A stretch of DNA of 64,000 nt, taken from positions 29,645 through 93,644 of the forward strand of contig NZ_WBIR01000020.1 of assembly GCF_009749395.1 (NCBI RefSeq), in the 5' to 3' direction. Source of the DNA: Agromyces salentinus. GTDB lineage: Bacteria; Actinomycetota; Actinomycetes; Actinomycetales; Microbacteriaceae. Made by a program: the position numbers and the translations under genes. The notes under the pieces were generated by a model, which saw nothing but the letters and a program-made list of their open reading frames with translations, ran no database searches and was not told where the DNA came from. Shown here in pieces: positions 8,452-17,171 of the stretch; within the stretch, counting starts at the first letter, position 1; each line of letters opens with the position of its first letter.

Positions 8452-8485
8452 GGCCGGGGGCCGCGCCCCCGCGCGACCCCCGGCC
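8452..8485 (+). terminator. Intercistronic hairpin after binding-protein gene
   Basis: GGCCGGGGG (8452-8460) pairs with CCCCCGGCC (8477-8485) across a 16-base GC-rich loop, with no U-tract. Hairpins at this place in ABC operons usually stabilise the upstream message or reduce read-through, so the binding protein is made in excess over the permeases. Confidence 0.55.
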
Positions 8486-8509
8486 CACATCCCGATCGAA
8501 AGCACCCCT

Positions 8510-9394
8510 GTGAACCGCGTCCTCGGCGACCCGCGCGCCATCCTCGTCCTCCTGGGCCCCGCCCTGCTCGTCTACACGCTCGTGATGCTCGTGCCGATCT
8601 TCTGGTCGCTCGGCTACACGGTGTTCGAAGGCAACCCGATCACGGGCTTCGAGTTCGTCGGCCTCGACAACTTCGTCGCGCTGGCCAACGACCCGAAGAT
8701 CGCCGACGCGCTCGTGTTCACCCTCAAGTACGCCGTCGTGCTGACCATCGCCCAGGTCGGCTTCGGCTACCTCCTCGCCCTGATCTACGTGTTCTGGCTC
8801 CGCAAGGCGTCGAGCCTCGTCCGAACCCTCGCGTTCTTCCCGGTCGTGCTGCCGACCGTCGCGGTCGCCCTGCTCTTCCAGGAGCTCTTCAAGATCGCCC
8901 CGGTCAACGGCCTCGTGAACGACCTGCTGAACCTCGCCGGCATCCCCTCGGTCGACTGGTTCGCCTCGCCGGACACCGCGTTCCTCGTCCTCATCCTCAT
9001 GGACCTCTGGCGCTCGATGGGCTTCTACGCCGTGCTGCTGTACGCCGGCCTCGTCGACATCCCCGACGACCTGTTCGAGTCCGCGCGGCTCGACGGGGCA
9101 TCCGGCTGGCGGCTCGTGCGGCACATCGTGATCCCGCTCTCGCTGCCCGTGCTGCTCTCCTCGATCATCTTCAGCGTCAACGGCACCCTGAAGGTCTTCG
9201 ACTCGGTGCTCGCGCTGACCGGCGGCGGGCCCGGCAATACGACCACCCCGCTGACGCTGTACATGTACCAGACCTCGTTCACCTACGGCGAGTACGGGTA
9301 CGGGAGCTCGATCGCCCTGCTGCTGACGATCATCTGCCTGCTCGTCACGATCTTCATCTTCCGTTCCTCGCGCCGCGATCTGACCAAGGGCTGA
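8510..9394 (+). CDS. ABC sugar importer permease, MalF type
   Basis: A 294-residue inner-membrane protein with about six hydrophobic helices, starting GTG at 8510. The cytoplasmic EAA loop that contacts the ATPase is visible near residues 179-205 (GLVDIPDDLFESARLDGASG, then WRLVRHIVIP). The N-terminal half has LLGPALLVYTLVMLVPIFWS, typical of the first helix of CUT1 permeases. It lies 73 bp after the binding-protein gene and 3 bp before the second permease. Together they form the translocation pore. Confidence 0.92.
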   Translation: MNRVLGDPRAILVLLGPALLVYTLVMLVPIFWSLGYTVFEGNPITGFEFVGLDNFVALANDPKIADALVFTLKYAVVLTIAQVGFGYLLALIYVFWLRKASSLVRTLAFFPVVLPTVAVALLFQELFKIAPVNGLVNDLLNLAGIPSVDWFASPDTAFLVLILMDLWRSMGFYAVLLYAGLVDIPDDLFESARLDGASGWRLVRHIVIPLSLPVLLSSIIFSVNGTLKVFDSVLALTGGGPGNTTTPLTLYMYQTSFTYGEYGYGSSIALLLTIICLLVTIFIFRSSRRDLTKG

Positions 9395-9397
9395 ACC

Positions 9398-10264
9398 ATG
9401 ACCGCCACCTTCACCGATCGCTCGCCCCGCCTCATCCGCTTCGCGCGGCGCGTGCCCGTCTGGATCATCATCGGCCTCCTGCTGGTCGTCGTGGTCTACC
9501 CGCTCTTCTGGCTCCTCACCGGCTCGCTGAAGACGCAGGAGGAGTTCCTCAACAACCCGACGTGGGCGCTGCCGGAGGACTGGACCAACTTCAGCAACTA
9601 CGTCGAGGCGTGGACCACCGGCAACCTCGACGTGTACATCCGCAACAGCATCCTCGCGGTCGTGCCCGCGCTGTTCTTCACCATCGTGTTCGGCGTGGCC
9701 GCCGGCTTCGCGCTCGAGGTGATGGTCTGGAAGGGCCGCGGACCGGTGCTGCTCGCGTTCCTCGCGGGCATCATGATCCCGGGCCAGATGATCCTGCTCC
9801 CGCTGTTCACGATCTACTTCCGGGCGGGCCTCACCGGCTCGCTCTGGCCGCTCATCATCACGTACACGGCCATCGGGCTGCCGCTCACGGTCTTCATGAT
9901 GGCGACCTACTTCCGCAGCGTGCCGCGCGAGGTCTTCGAGGCCGCGACCCTCGACGGGGCCAACATCTTCCGGATGTTCTGGACCATCGGCTTCCCGCTC
10001 GTGCGCAACGCGATCTTCACCGTCGCGCTCGTGCAGTTCTTCTTCATCTGGAACGACCTGCTCATCGCGCTCACGTTCACGACGCGCGACGACCTCCGCA
10101 CCATCCAGGTGGGCCTGCTGAACTTCACCGGCCAGTTCGGGCAGGTCCAGTACGGGCCGACGTTCGCGGCCATCGCGGTCAACGTCATCGGCACCCTCGC
10201 CATCTACCTCTTCCTGAACCAGCGCGTGATGAAGGGCCTCACGGCCGGCTCGGTGAAGGGATGA
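9398..10264 (+). CDS. ABC sugar importer permease, MalG type
   Basis: A 288-residue partner permease with six predicted helices. The EAA loop SVPREVFEAATLDGANIFRM lies at about 169-188. The stop overlaps the start of the rhamnosidase gene (ATGA), indicating translational coupling of uptake with the first cytoplasmic hydrolase. Confidence 0.92.
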   Translation: MTATFTDRSPRLIRFARRVPVWIIIGLLLVVVVYPLFWLLTGSLKTQEEFLNNPTWALPEDWTNFSNYVEAWTTGNLDVYIRNSILAVVPALFFTIVFGVAAGFALEVMVWKGRGPVLLAFLAGIMIPGQMILLPLFTIYFRAGLTGSLWPLIITYTAIGLPLTVFMMATYFRSVPREVFEAATLDGANIFRMFWTIGFPLVRNAIFTVALVQFFFIWNDLLIALTFTTRDDLRTIQVGLLNFTGQFGQVQYGPTFAAIAVNVIGTLAIYLFLNQRVMKGLTAGSVKG

Positions 10265-12912
10265 CCCGCGTCGACCGGCTGCGCGTCGAGCACGCCGCGC
10301 AGGCCCTCGGCATCGGCGTCGCGACGCCGCGGCTGAGCTGGATCGTCGAGGGCGGACGCGAGCAGCGCGCCTACGACCTCGAGGTCCGTTTCGCCGGGGC
10401 GGATGACGCGACCATCGTCTCCGTGGAATCGGGGGACTCGCTCCACCGGCCGTGGCCGGCGCGCCCGCTCCGGTCTCGGGAGGCGGCGGTCGTGCGGGTC
10501 AGAGCCCACCTCGTCGGCGTGGACGCCCCGACCGCGTGGAGCGAGCCCGTGCACGTCGAGGCGGGCCTGCTCGACCCGTCCGACTGGACCGTCGACTGGG
10601 TGTCCCCGTCGCTCGAGGCGCCGCACGAGGGTGCGCGTCCGGCGACGCTCCTGCGGGCCGAGTTCGACGTGACGGGCACGATTCGCCGCGCACGTGCCTA
10701 CGTCACCGCGCATGGCGTGTACGACCTCGAGGTGAACGGCTCGGCGGCATCCGACGAGGTGCTCGCGCCGGGCTGGTCGAGCTATCGCCATCGTCTCCGC
10801 TACCGGACCCTCGACGTCACCGAGGCCCTCACGGGGGGGCGGAACGCGATCGGCGCCTGGCTCGCCGACGGCTGGTACCGCGGACGCCTCGGCTTCAACG
10901 GCGGCCTCTGGGACAACTACGGCACGGATGTCGCGCTCCTGCTCCAGCTCGAGGTCGAGGACGACCTGGGGGCGCGTGTGGTGCCGCTGCACTGGACGCA
11001 CGCGCCGGCGCCGATCGTCGCGACCGGGCTGTACGAAGGGGAGCGCCACGATGCCCGGCTCGAGCAGGCCGGCTGGTCGAGGCCGGGGTTCGATGCCGCG
11101 GCATGGGACGTGCCGGACATCCTGCCGCGGACGCAGTTCACCGCCGAACTCGAATCGCCGACGGGACCGCCCGTGCGGGTGATCGAGGCGATCGCGCCGG
11201 TCACGGCCGAGCGGCGGGACGACGGCAGGCTGCTCCTCGACTTCGGCCAGAACATCGCCGGGAAGCTGCGGATCACCGTCGCGGGGGTACCGGGGGAGAC
11301 GCTCACGATCCGCCACGCCGAGGTGCTCGACGATGGCGAGCTCGCGCTCCGGCCGTTGCGGACGGCGACGGCGGAGGACGAGTTCACCTTCGCGACCGAC
11401 CGGCCGATCACGTGGACCCCGCGCTTCACGCTGCACGGGTTCCGCTACGCGGAGATCAGCGGATGGCCGGCAGGTGCCGGCGCGGACGGCATCGAGGCGC
11501 TCGTCGTGCACTCCGACATGCGCAGGACCGGATGGTTCGAGACCGATCATCCGCTCCTCGACCGGTTCCACGAGAACGTGGTCTGGAGCATGCGCGACAA
11601 CTTCGTCGACCTGCCCACCGACTGCCCGCAGCGCGACGAGCGACTCGGCTGGAGCGGGGACATCCAGGTGTTCGCGCCGACGGCGGCGCACCTGTTCGAC
11701 GCGACCGGCGTGCTCGAGAACTGGCTCCGCGACCTCGCGGCCGAGCAGCGCGCGACCGGCTCGGTGCTGAACTTCCACCCCTGGATCGATTGCGGGTTCC
11801 CAGCCGACCCGGCGGCGGCGTGGGGGGATGCCGCCGTGATCGTGCCGTGGACGCTCTACCGCCGCACCGGCGACCTCGACCTCCTGCGCACCCACTTCGA
11901 CAGCATGCGGGCGTGGGTCGACCAGGTCTTCGCCCTGACGCACGAGACGGGCCACTGGAACGAGGGCTTCCAGCTCGGCGACTGGCTCGACCCGGCCGCG
12001 CCGCCCGAGCGCCCCGGCGATTCGCGGACGGATGCCACGCTGGTCGCCACGGCATATCACGCCCGCACCGCGAGGCTCGTGCTCGCGGCGGCGGAGCTGC
12101 TGGACGACACCGAGGCGGTCGCGAGGTACGCGCGCATCGCGGACCTCGCGGAGGCCGCGTTCCGGACCAACTACGTCGCCCCGGCGGGCCGCGTCGTGAG
12201 CGATACCGTCACGGCGCTCTCCGTCGCGATCGCGTTCGGGCTGCTCGAGGGCGACCAGATGCGCGAGGCGGGCGATCGGCTCGCCGAACTCGTCGCCGAG
12301 GGCGACCACCTGATCGCGACGGGCTTCGTCGGAACGCCGATCGTCTGCGACGCGCTCGCCGCGACCGGGCACCTCGACGACGCGTACCACCTGCTCCTGC
12401 GCACCGAGGCGCCGTCGTGGCTCTACGCCGTGACGATGGGCGCGACCACGGTCTGGGAGCGATGGGACAGCATGCTGCCCGACGGCAGCATCAACCCCGG
12501 GGAGATGACCTCGTTCAACCACTATGCGCTCGGCGCCGTCGCGGACTTCCTGCACCGGGTCGTCGGCGGCCTCGCCGAACTCGAACCCGGGTACCGGCGC
12601 GTGCGCATCGCGCCGCGACCGGGCGGAGGCCTCGGGCACGCGGCCGTCCGCCACGACAGCCCGTTCGGGACGATCTCGTGCGACTGGATCCGCGAGGGCG
12701 GCCGCATGTGCGTCGACGTCGTGATCCCGGCCGGGGTCACGGCCGAGATCTCGATGCCCGACGGCCGCGACCGGGTCGAGGTCGTCGGCGCCGGTGCGCA
12801 CCGCTTCGAGTTCGACCATCGCGCTGCGGACCTCGACCCGCCGCGCCCGCGCCGATGGAACATCCACAACCCCGAGGAGCGGGCGCAGATGATCCTGGAG
12901 GGCGCGGAATGA
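10261..12912 (+). CDS. GH78 alpha-L-rhamnosidase
   Basis: An 883-residue bacterial alpha-L-rhamnosidase that releases terminal L-rhamnose from rhamnosides such as rutinosides and hesperidin-type flavonoid glycosides. The order is an N-terminal beta domain (RLSWIVEGGREQRAYDLEV), a rhamnose-binding-like region (GWSSYRHRLRYRTLDVT), then the (alpha/alpha)6 barrel. The barrel carries NFVDLPTDCPQRDERLGWSG, with the acidic motif DERLGWSGD at 459-467. NEGFQLGDWLDP and TTVWERWDS follow, the usual GH78 active-site blocks. There is no signal peptide, so it acts inside the cell on imported glycosides. It is co-transcribed with the ABC permeases and the GH3 gene, with 4-base overlaps at both ends. Confidence 0.94.
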   Translation: MTRVDRLRVEHAAQALGIGVATPRLSWIVEGGREQRAYDLEVRFAGADDATIVSVESGDSLHRPWPARPLRSREAAVVRVRAHLVGVDAPTAWSEPVHVEAGLLDPSDWTVDWVSPSLEAPHEGARPATLLRAEFDVTGTIRRARAYVTAHGVYDLEVNGSAASDEVLAPGWSSYRHRLRYRTLDVTEALTGGRNAIGAWLADGWYRGRLGFNGGLWDNYGTDVALLLQLEVEDDLGARVVPLHWTHAPAPIVATGLYEGERHDARLEQAGWSRPGFDAAAWDVPDILPRTQFTAELESPTGPPVRVIEAIAPVTAERRDDGRLLLDFGQNIAGKLRITVAGVPGETLTIRHAEVLDDGELALRPLRTATAEDEFTFATDRPITWTPRFTLHGFRYAEISGWPAGAGADGIEALVVHSDMRRTGWFETDHPLLDRFHENVVWSMRDNFVDLPTDCPQRDERLGWSGDIQVFAPTAAHLFDATGVLENWLRDLAAEQRATGSVLNFHPWIDCGFPADPAAAWGDAAVIVPWTLYRRTGDLDLLRTHFDSMRAWVDQVFALTHETGHWNEGFQLGDWLDPAAPPERPGDSRTDATLVATAYHARTARLVLAAAELLDDTEAVARYARIADLAEAAFRTNYVAPAGRVVSDTVTALSVAIAFGLLEGDQMREAGDRLAELVAEGDHLIATGFVGTPIVCDALAATGHLDDAYHLLLRTEAPSWLYAVTMGATTVWERWDSMLPDGSINPGEMTSFNHYALGAVADFLHRVVGGLAELEPGYRRVRIAPRPGGGLGHAAVRHDSPFGTISCDWIREGGRMCVDVVIPAGVTAEISMPDGRDRVEVVGAGAHRFEFDHRAADLDPPRPRRWNIHNPEERAQMILEGAE

Positions 12913-15188
12913 GCGCGGGCACCGAGCACACGGCCGGCGAGCTCGCCGCCGGACTCCCGCTCGAGGAGGCGGCGAGCCTGCTCTCGGGTGCGGACTTCGC
13001 GTCGACGACGGCGTTGCCGGAACGCGGCATCCGGGGCGTGACCATGACGGACGGCTCGAACGGCCTCGCGATGAACCTGTCCGATTGGTCGGGCAAGGTG
13101 CCGGCGACCTGCTTCCCGACGTCGTCGGCGATGGCCGCGACCTGGGATCCGGAGCTCGTCGAGCGGGTCGCTGGCGCGATCGCCGACGAGGCTCGTGCCG
13201 CGGGCGCAGACGTCCTGCTCAGCCCGGGCATCAACCTCAAGCGCTCGCCGCTCGGTGGCCGAAACTTCGAGTACCTCTCGGAGGACCCGCTGCTCACCGC
13301 GCGCATGGCGACGGCCTTCGTCCGCGGCGTGCAGGGTGCGGGCGTCGGGGCGTGCGTCAAGCACTTCGCCGTGAACAACCAGGAGACCGACCGGATGCGC
13401 GTGAGCGCCGAGGTCTCCGAGCGCGCGCTGCGCGAGCTCTACCTCGCCGCATTCGAGGCCGTCGTCACCGAGGCGAAGCCGTGGCTCGTCATGGCCTCCT
13501 ACAACCGGGTCAACGGGACGTACGTGACCGAGGACGAGCGACTGCTCACCGGCGTCCTGCGGGAGGAGTGGGGCTTCGACGGCGTCGTCGTCTCGGACTG
13601 GGGCGCGGTCGAGGACCGGGTGCGCGCCGTCGGGGCGGGGCTCGACCTCGAGATGCCGTCGACCTCCGGGGCCTCCGACGCGCAGGTGGTCGCCGCCGTG
13701 CGCTCGGGGGCGCTCGACGACGCGGTCGTCCGCCGGTCCGCGGCCAGGGTCGTCGAGCTCGCTCGCCGGGTGGAGCGGCGTCCGGCCGCGCGACCCGTCG
13801 ACCGGGTCGCCGCGGCCGAGCTCGCCGTGGAGGCCGCCCGTGCGGCGGCGGTGCTCCTCAGGAACGAACGGAGCGTGCTGCCGGTGGCAGCCACCACCCG
13901 CCTCGCCGTGCTCGGGTCCCTCGCCCTCGAACCCCGCATCCAGGGCGGCGGCAGCGCCGGCGTGAACGCCCCGCCGGCCGGATCCCTCGTCGACGAGCTG
14001 CGACGCCACGTCGGCGCCGTGGACCATGCGCCGGGCTACCACCCGGACGCGGTGACGACGACCGACGAGCTCCTCGATGCCGCGGTGCGCGTCGCCGCGG
14101 CATCCGAGGTCGCGGTCGTCGTCGTGGGCCTGCCCGAGAGCGCCGAGTCGGAGGGCTACGACCGCGCGACGATCGACCTGCCGGAGGCGCAGCTGCGCCT
14201 GCTCAGCCGCGTCGCGCTCGTCGCCCCCAGCACGGTCGTCGTCGTGATCGCGGGCGGCGTGGTGAGCCTCGAACCGTGGCGGCCGTCGGTCGATGCGATC
14301 CTCCTCGCGGGGCTCGCCGGCCAAGGGGTCTCGGTGGCGCTCGCCGACCTGCTCGTCGGGGCGGCGTCGCCGTCGGGCCGGCTCGCGGAGACGATGCCGC
14401 TGGCGCTCGGCGACTCGCCGAGCTTCCTGAGCTTCCCCGGCGAGGGTGGCCGCAGCATCTACGGCGAGGGCGTCTTCGTCGGGTACCGGGGCCACGACGC
14501 CGCCGGCGGCGCGGTCGCCTACCCCTTCGGGCACGGCCTCGCGTACACCTCCTTCGAGTTCGAGGACGGCGTCGTCGAACCCGTCGGCGATGGGTGGACG
14601 GCGAGTGCCACCGTGCGGAACACGGGCTCCCGACCCGGTCGCGCCGTCGTGCAGGTCTACGTCGCGCCGCCGGATGCCCCGGTCCGCCGCCCCGAGCGGA
14701 CCCTCGCCGGGTTCGCGGGGATCGAACTCGAGCCCGATGAGTCTGGCCGGGTCTCCATCGCGGTCGGGCGGCGTTCGGTCCAGCGTTGGGACGAGGCGAG
14801 CGGGCGATGGGTCGTCGACGGGGGTTCGCACGACTTCGCCTTCGCGGCCTCCTCGCGGGACCTGCGGCTCAGCGTTCCCGTCGAGATCGCCGGTACTCCG
14901 GCCGACCTGCCGCTCACCCGCGATTCGACGCTCGTCGAGTGGCTCGAGCATCCCGTTGCCGGGGAGCTGCTGCTCGAGGAGCTCCGCGACGCCGACCGGA
15001 CGGGCGCCACGCTCGGCATGCTGACGAATCCCACCGCGGTGCTCATGATCGGCGGGATGCCGATCCACCGGCTCGCCGTCGACGCCGGCAATGCGCTCAG
15101 CGAGGAGCTGCTCGAACGCGTTCGGGTGCGTTCGCTCGCCGGTTCGCCGGAGCGGCGAGGAACTGCATCGACTCCTGCGATGAGTTGA
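12909..15188 (+). CDS. GH3 beta-glycosidase
   Basis: A 759-residue glycoside hydrolase family 3 enzyme, probably a beta-glucosidase. The N-terminal TIM barrel has GVGACVKHFAVNNQETDR (about 144-161), and the nucleophile is Asp230 in VVSDWGA. A second alpha/beta domain (AVLLRNERSVLPV) follows, then a fibronectin-III-like C-terminus (VRNTGSRPGRAVVQVYVAPP). No secretion signal is seen. Its position behind the rhamnosidase suggests it removes the glucose left after rhamnose cleavage from rutinose-type glycosides. The last 92 bases overlap the 3' end of the convergent IclR gene. Confidence 0.93.
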   Translation: MSAGTEHTAGELAAGLPLEEAASLLSGADFASTTALPERGIRGVTMTDGSNGLAMNLSDWSGKVPATCFPTSSAMAATWDPELVERVAGAIADEARAAGADVLLSPGINLKRSPLGGRNFEYLSEDPLLTARMATAFVRGVQGAGVGACVKHFAVNNQETDRMRVSAEVSERALRELYLAAFEAVVTEAKPWLVMASYNRVNGTYVTEDERLLTGVLREEWGFDGVVVSDWGAVEDRVRAVGAGLDLEMPSTSGASDAQVVAAVRSGALDDAVVRRSAARVVELARRVERRPAARPVDRVAAAELAVEAARAAAVLLRNERSVLPVAATTRLAVLGSLALEPRIQGGGSAGVNAPPAGSLVDELRRHVGAVDHAPGYHPDAVTTTDELLDAAVRVAAASEVAVVVVGLPESAESEGYDRATIDLPEAQLRLLSRVALVAPSTVVVVIAGGVVSLEPWRPSVDAILLAGLAGQGVSVALADLLVGAASPSGRLAETMPLALGDSPSFLSFPGEGGRSIYGEGVFVGYRGHDAAGGAVAYPFGHGLAYTSFEFEDGVVEPVGDGWTASATVRNTGSRPGRAVVQVYVAPPDAPVRRPERTLAGFAGIELEPDESGRVSIAVGRRSVQRWDEASGRWVVDGGSHDFAFAASSRDLRLSVPVEIAGTPADLPLTRDSTLVEWLEHPVAGELLLEELRDADRTGATLGMLTNPTAVLMIGGMPIHRLAVDAGNALSEELLERVRVRSLAGSPERRGTASTPAMS

Positions 15189-15993
15189 CGAGCGTCCGGT
15201 AGCGACCGCCGGGACTCGCCTCGGGGTGGCTCTGCGGCAGCGCAGCCGACCGCAGGGCCCCCGAGATCCCCGCGGCGGTGGAGCGAAGTGCGTCGACCAG
15301 CGGCATCCATGGGTCCTCGTCGTTGGGCACGACGGCGCCGACCGACGCGACGGTCTCGCCCGCGGCGCCCGTGATCGGCACCGCGATGCCGCGGGCGCTC
15401 GGGTGGATGTACCCGTCGGCGACGGCGAAGCCCTGCGCGCGAACGCGGTGGAGCTCGCGACGGAGCTCCGCGGCATCCGCGATGGTGGCGTCGGTGATCG
15501 AACGCAGCGGGCCGGCGAGCACCTCGTCGCGCGTCGCGGCGTCGGCATCGGCGAGGAGCACGAGCCCCGCGGCCGAGGCATGCAGTGGAAGTCGCCCGCC
15601 GATGATCGTCGCGTTCACGACCGCGTCACGGCTGCTGAGCCGCTCGAGGAAGAGCACGTCGCCGCCGCTCAGGATGCCGAGCTGCACGTGCTGGCCGAGC
15701 AGGGCGTGCACCTCCTGGAGGTGGGGCATCGCGATCTCCCGCAGCCCGAGCGCACCGGGGGTGCGGCAGGCCAGCTCCCAGAGCCGCACCCCGAGGCGGT
15801 AGGTGCGGTCGGTGCCGCGCTCGACGAGGCCCTGTTCCGCGAGGTCGGCGAGCAGGGCGTGCGCGGTGCCCACCGGCAGACCGCTGCGACGCGCGAGCTC
15901 GGACAGGGTGAGGAACGGGGCGTCGACCGTGAAGGCGTCGAGCAGTTGCAGCTGACGACTCAGCGTCGATCGACCCGCGGATGCGCGCGCCAT
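15097..15993 (-). CDS. IclR-family regulator
   Basis: A 298-residue IclR protein with an N-terminal winged helix (LSELARRSGLPVGTAHALLA) and a C-terminal effector domain. The start at 15993 is set by a strong GGAGAGGAGG six bases upstream; a longer form from 16011 has no such site. The C-terminus runs about 35 residues past the usual end and overlaps the GH3 gene antisense. It is divergent from the reductase-P450 genes. A perfect 7-1-7 dyad at 16030 lies between them, so it most likely controls the O-demethylase operon. Confidence 0.87.
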   Translation of the reverse strand: MARASAGRSTLSRQLQLLDAFTVDAPFLTLSELARRSGLPVGTAHALLADLAEQGLVERGTDRTYRLGVRLWELACRTPGALGLREIAMPHLQEVHALLGQHVQLGILSGGDVLFLERLSSRDAVVNATIIGGRLPLHASAAGLVLLADADAATRDEVLAGPLRSITDATIADAAELRRELHRVRAQGFAVADGYIHPSARGIAVPITGAAGETVASVGAVVPNDEDPWMPLVDALRSTAAGISGALRSAALPQSHPEASPGGRYRTLVNSSQESMQFLAAPANRRANAPERVRAAPR

Positions 15994-16029
15994 GGGCGAC
16001 CTCCTCTCCACGCCCGAGCCTAGCCGAGC

Positions 16030-16044
16030 TTCGAATCATTCGAA
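16030..16044. promoter_or_regulatory. IclR-type operator TTCGAAT-C-ATTCGAA
   Basis: A perfect 15-bp dyad with 7-bp arms around one base lies 37 bp upstream of the iclR start and 76 bp upstream of the reductase start. This size and spacing are typical of IclR-family sites. Binding by the adjacent IclR protein is inferred from position. Confidence 0.68.
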
Positions 16045-16075
16045 ATCTCCGACTGCAGGCGAGTGCGCCCGCCTA

Positions 16076-16089
16076 CGGTATGCCTACCG
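16076..16089. promoter_or_regulatory. Short dyad CGGTA-N4-TACCG before reductase gene
   Basis: Five-base perfect arms lie 31 bp upstream of the reductase start. It is small and could be chance; it is recorded because it lies in the divergent control region next to the larger dyad. Confidence 0.25.
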
Positions 16090-16119
16090 ATGGTCGACGA
16101 CGACAGGAAGGCGGGGCAG

Positions 16120-17088
16120 ATGCCGAGTCAGACCGGGACCGATGTGCTGGCCGTTGCCTCCAAGACGCGGGCCGCGGACGGGGTCGTCTCCCTCGTCTTG
16201 CGCCGACCCGACGGCGGTCGTCTTCCCGATTGGACGCCGGGGGCGCACCTCGACCTGGTGCTGCCCGACGGGTCCACGCGGCAGTACTCGCTGCACGGCG
16301 ACCCGCGCGAACCTGACGCGTATCGCATCGCGGTCCTCCGAGAGCCCGAGGGCCGAGGGGGCTCCCGCTTCATCCATCACGAGCTTCGCCAGGGCGACTT
16401 CGTCGGGTTCGGCGGCCCGCGGAACACCTTCCGCCTGACCCCCGCACCGTCGTTCGCCTTCATCGCCGGTGGCATCGGCATCACCCCGATGCTCCCGATG
16501 CTCCGCGCTGCCGACCTGCTCGGCGCCGACTGGCGCCTGCTCTACCTCGGCCGCTCGCGGTCGAGCATGGCCTTCCTCGAGGAGCTCGAAGTCCATGGCG
16601 ACAGGATCACGGTCGGCGTCTCCGACGAGCATGGGCCCACCGACATCCGCTCCTGGCTCGAGTCCGGGCCGGCTGCCGCGTCGCCGGCGGACACGAAGCT
16701 CTACGCCTGCGGGCCGATGCGTCTCATCGACGCGGTCTCCGAACTCGCGGCCGACCGTCGGCCGGGCTGGACCAGGGTCGAGCGCTTCGCGGCGGTCGAC
16801 CGCGCCGAACCCGTGCGGACGACCCCGTTCGAGGTCGAGGTCGCCGGCACTGGGCGAAGCATCCGGGTCGCGCCGGGAGTGCCGGTCGTCGAGGCACTGC
16901 GGAGCGCCGGCTTCGACCTGCTCACCTCGTGCTCCCGCGGCGTCTGCGGTACCTGCGAGACCCGCGTGGTCGAGGGAGTGCCCGACCATCGCGACTCGAT
17001 CCTCGACGACGCCGAGCGGGCTGACGGCACCTGCTTCTTCCCGTGCGTCTCGCGGGCGAAGAGCGACCGGCTCGTGATCTCCCTCTGA
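16120..17088 (+). CDS. FMN/2Fe-2S oxygenase reductase (VanB / phthalate dioxygenase reductase type)
   Basis: A 322-residue one-protein electron-transfer chain. The flavin-binding motif RQYSL is at 54-58, the NADH-binding GGIGITP at 117-123 and CGPM at 197-200. The plant-type 2Fe-2S ferredoxin is at the C-terminus with ligands C271, C276, C279 and C309. This order (flavin, NAD, ferredoxin last) matches VanB and phthalate dioxygenase reductase. VanB normally serves a Rieske demethylase, but here the next gene is a P450, so the reductase probably feeds electrons to it. The start at 16120 follows a GGAAGG ribosome-binding site. Confidence 0.9.
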   Translation: MPSQTGTDVLAVASKTRAADGVVSLVLRRPDGGRLPDWTPGAHLDLVLPDGSTRQYSLHGDPREPDAYRIAVLREPEGRGGSRFIHHELRQGDFVGFGGPRNTFRLTPAPSFAFIAGGIGITPMLPMLRAADLLGADWRLLYLGRSRSSMAFLEELEVHGDRITVGVSDEHGPTDIRSWLESGPAAASPADTKLYACGPMRLIDAVSELAADRRPGWTRVERFAAVDRAEPVRTTPFEVEVAGTGRSIRVAPGVPVVEALRSAGFDLLTSCSRGVCGTCETRVVEGVPDHRDSILDDAERADGTCFFPCVSRAKSDRLVISL

Positions 17089-17171
17089 TTCCGCTCCGAA
17101 CCCTCGCCCGACGCGGCCTGCCCACCGACGCCGCCCCACCCCGACCCCCCGTCTCGACGAAGAGAGCCCTC

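Noticed and set aside
10204..12867. Long open frame antisense to the rhamnosidase (887 codons)
   Set aside because: High GC content at third positions keeps opposite frames open. The translation is Arg/Val/Glu-rich with no recognisable motif, while the + strand frame is a clear GH78 enzyme.
12522..15581. 1019-codon antisense frame across GH78, GH3 and IclR
   Set aside because: It crosses three recognised genes and lacks any domain; shadow of GC-rich coding sequence.
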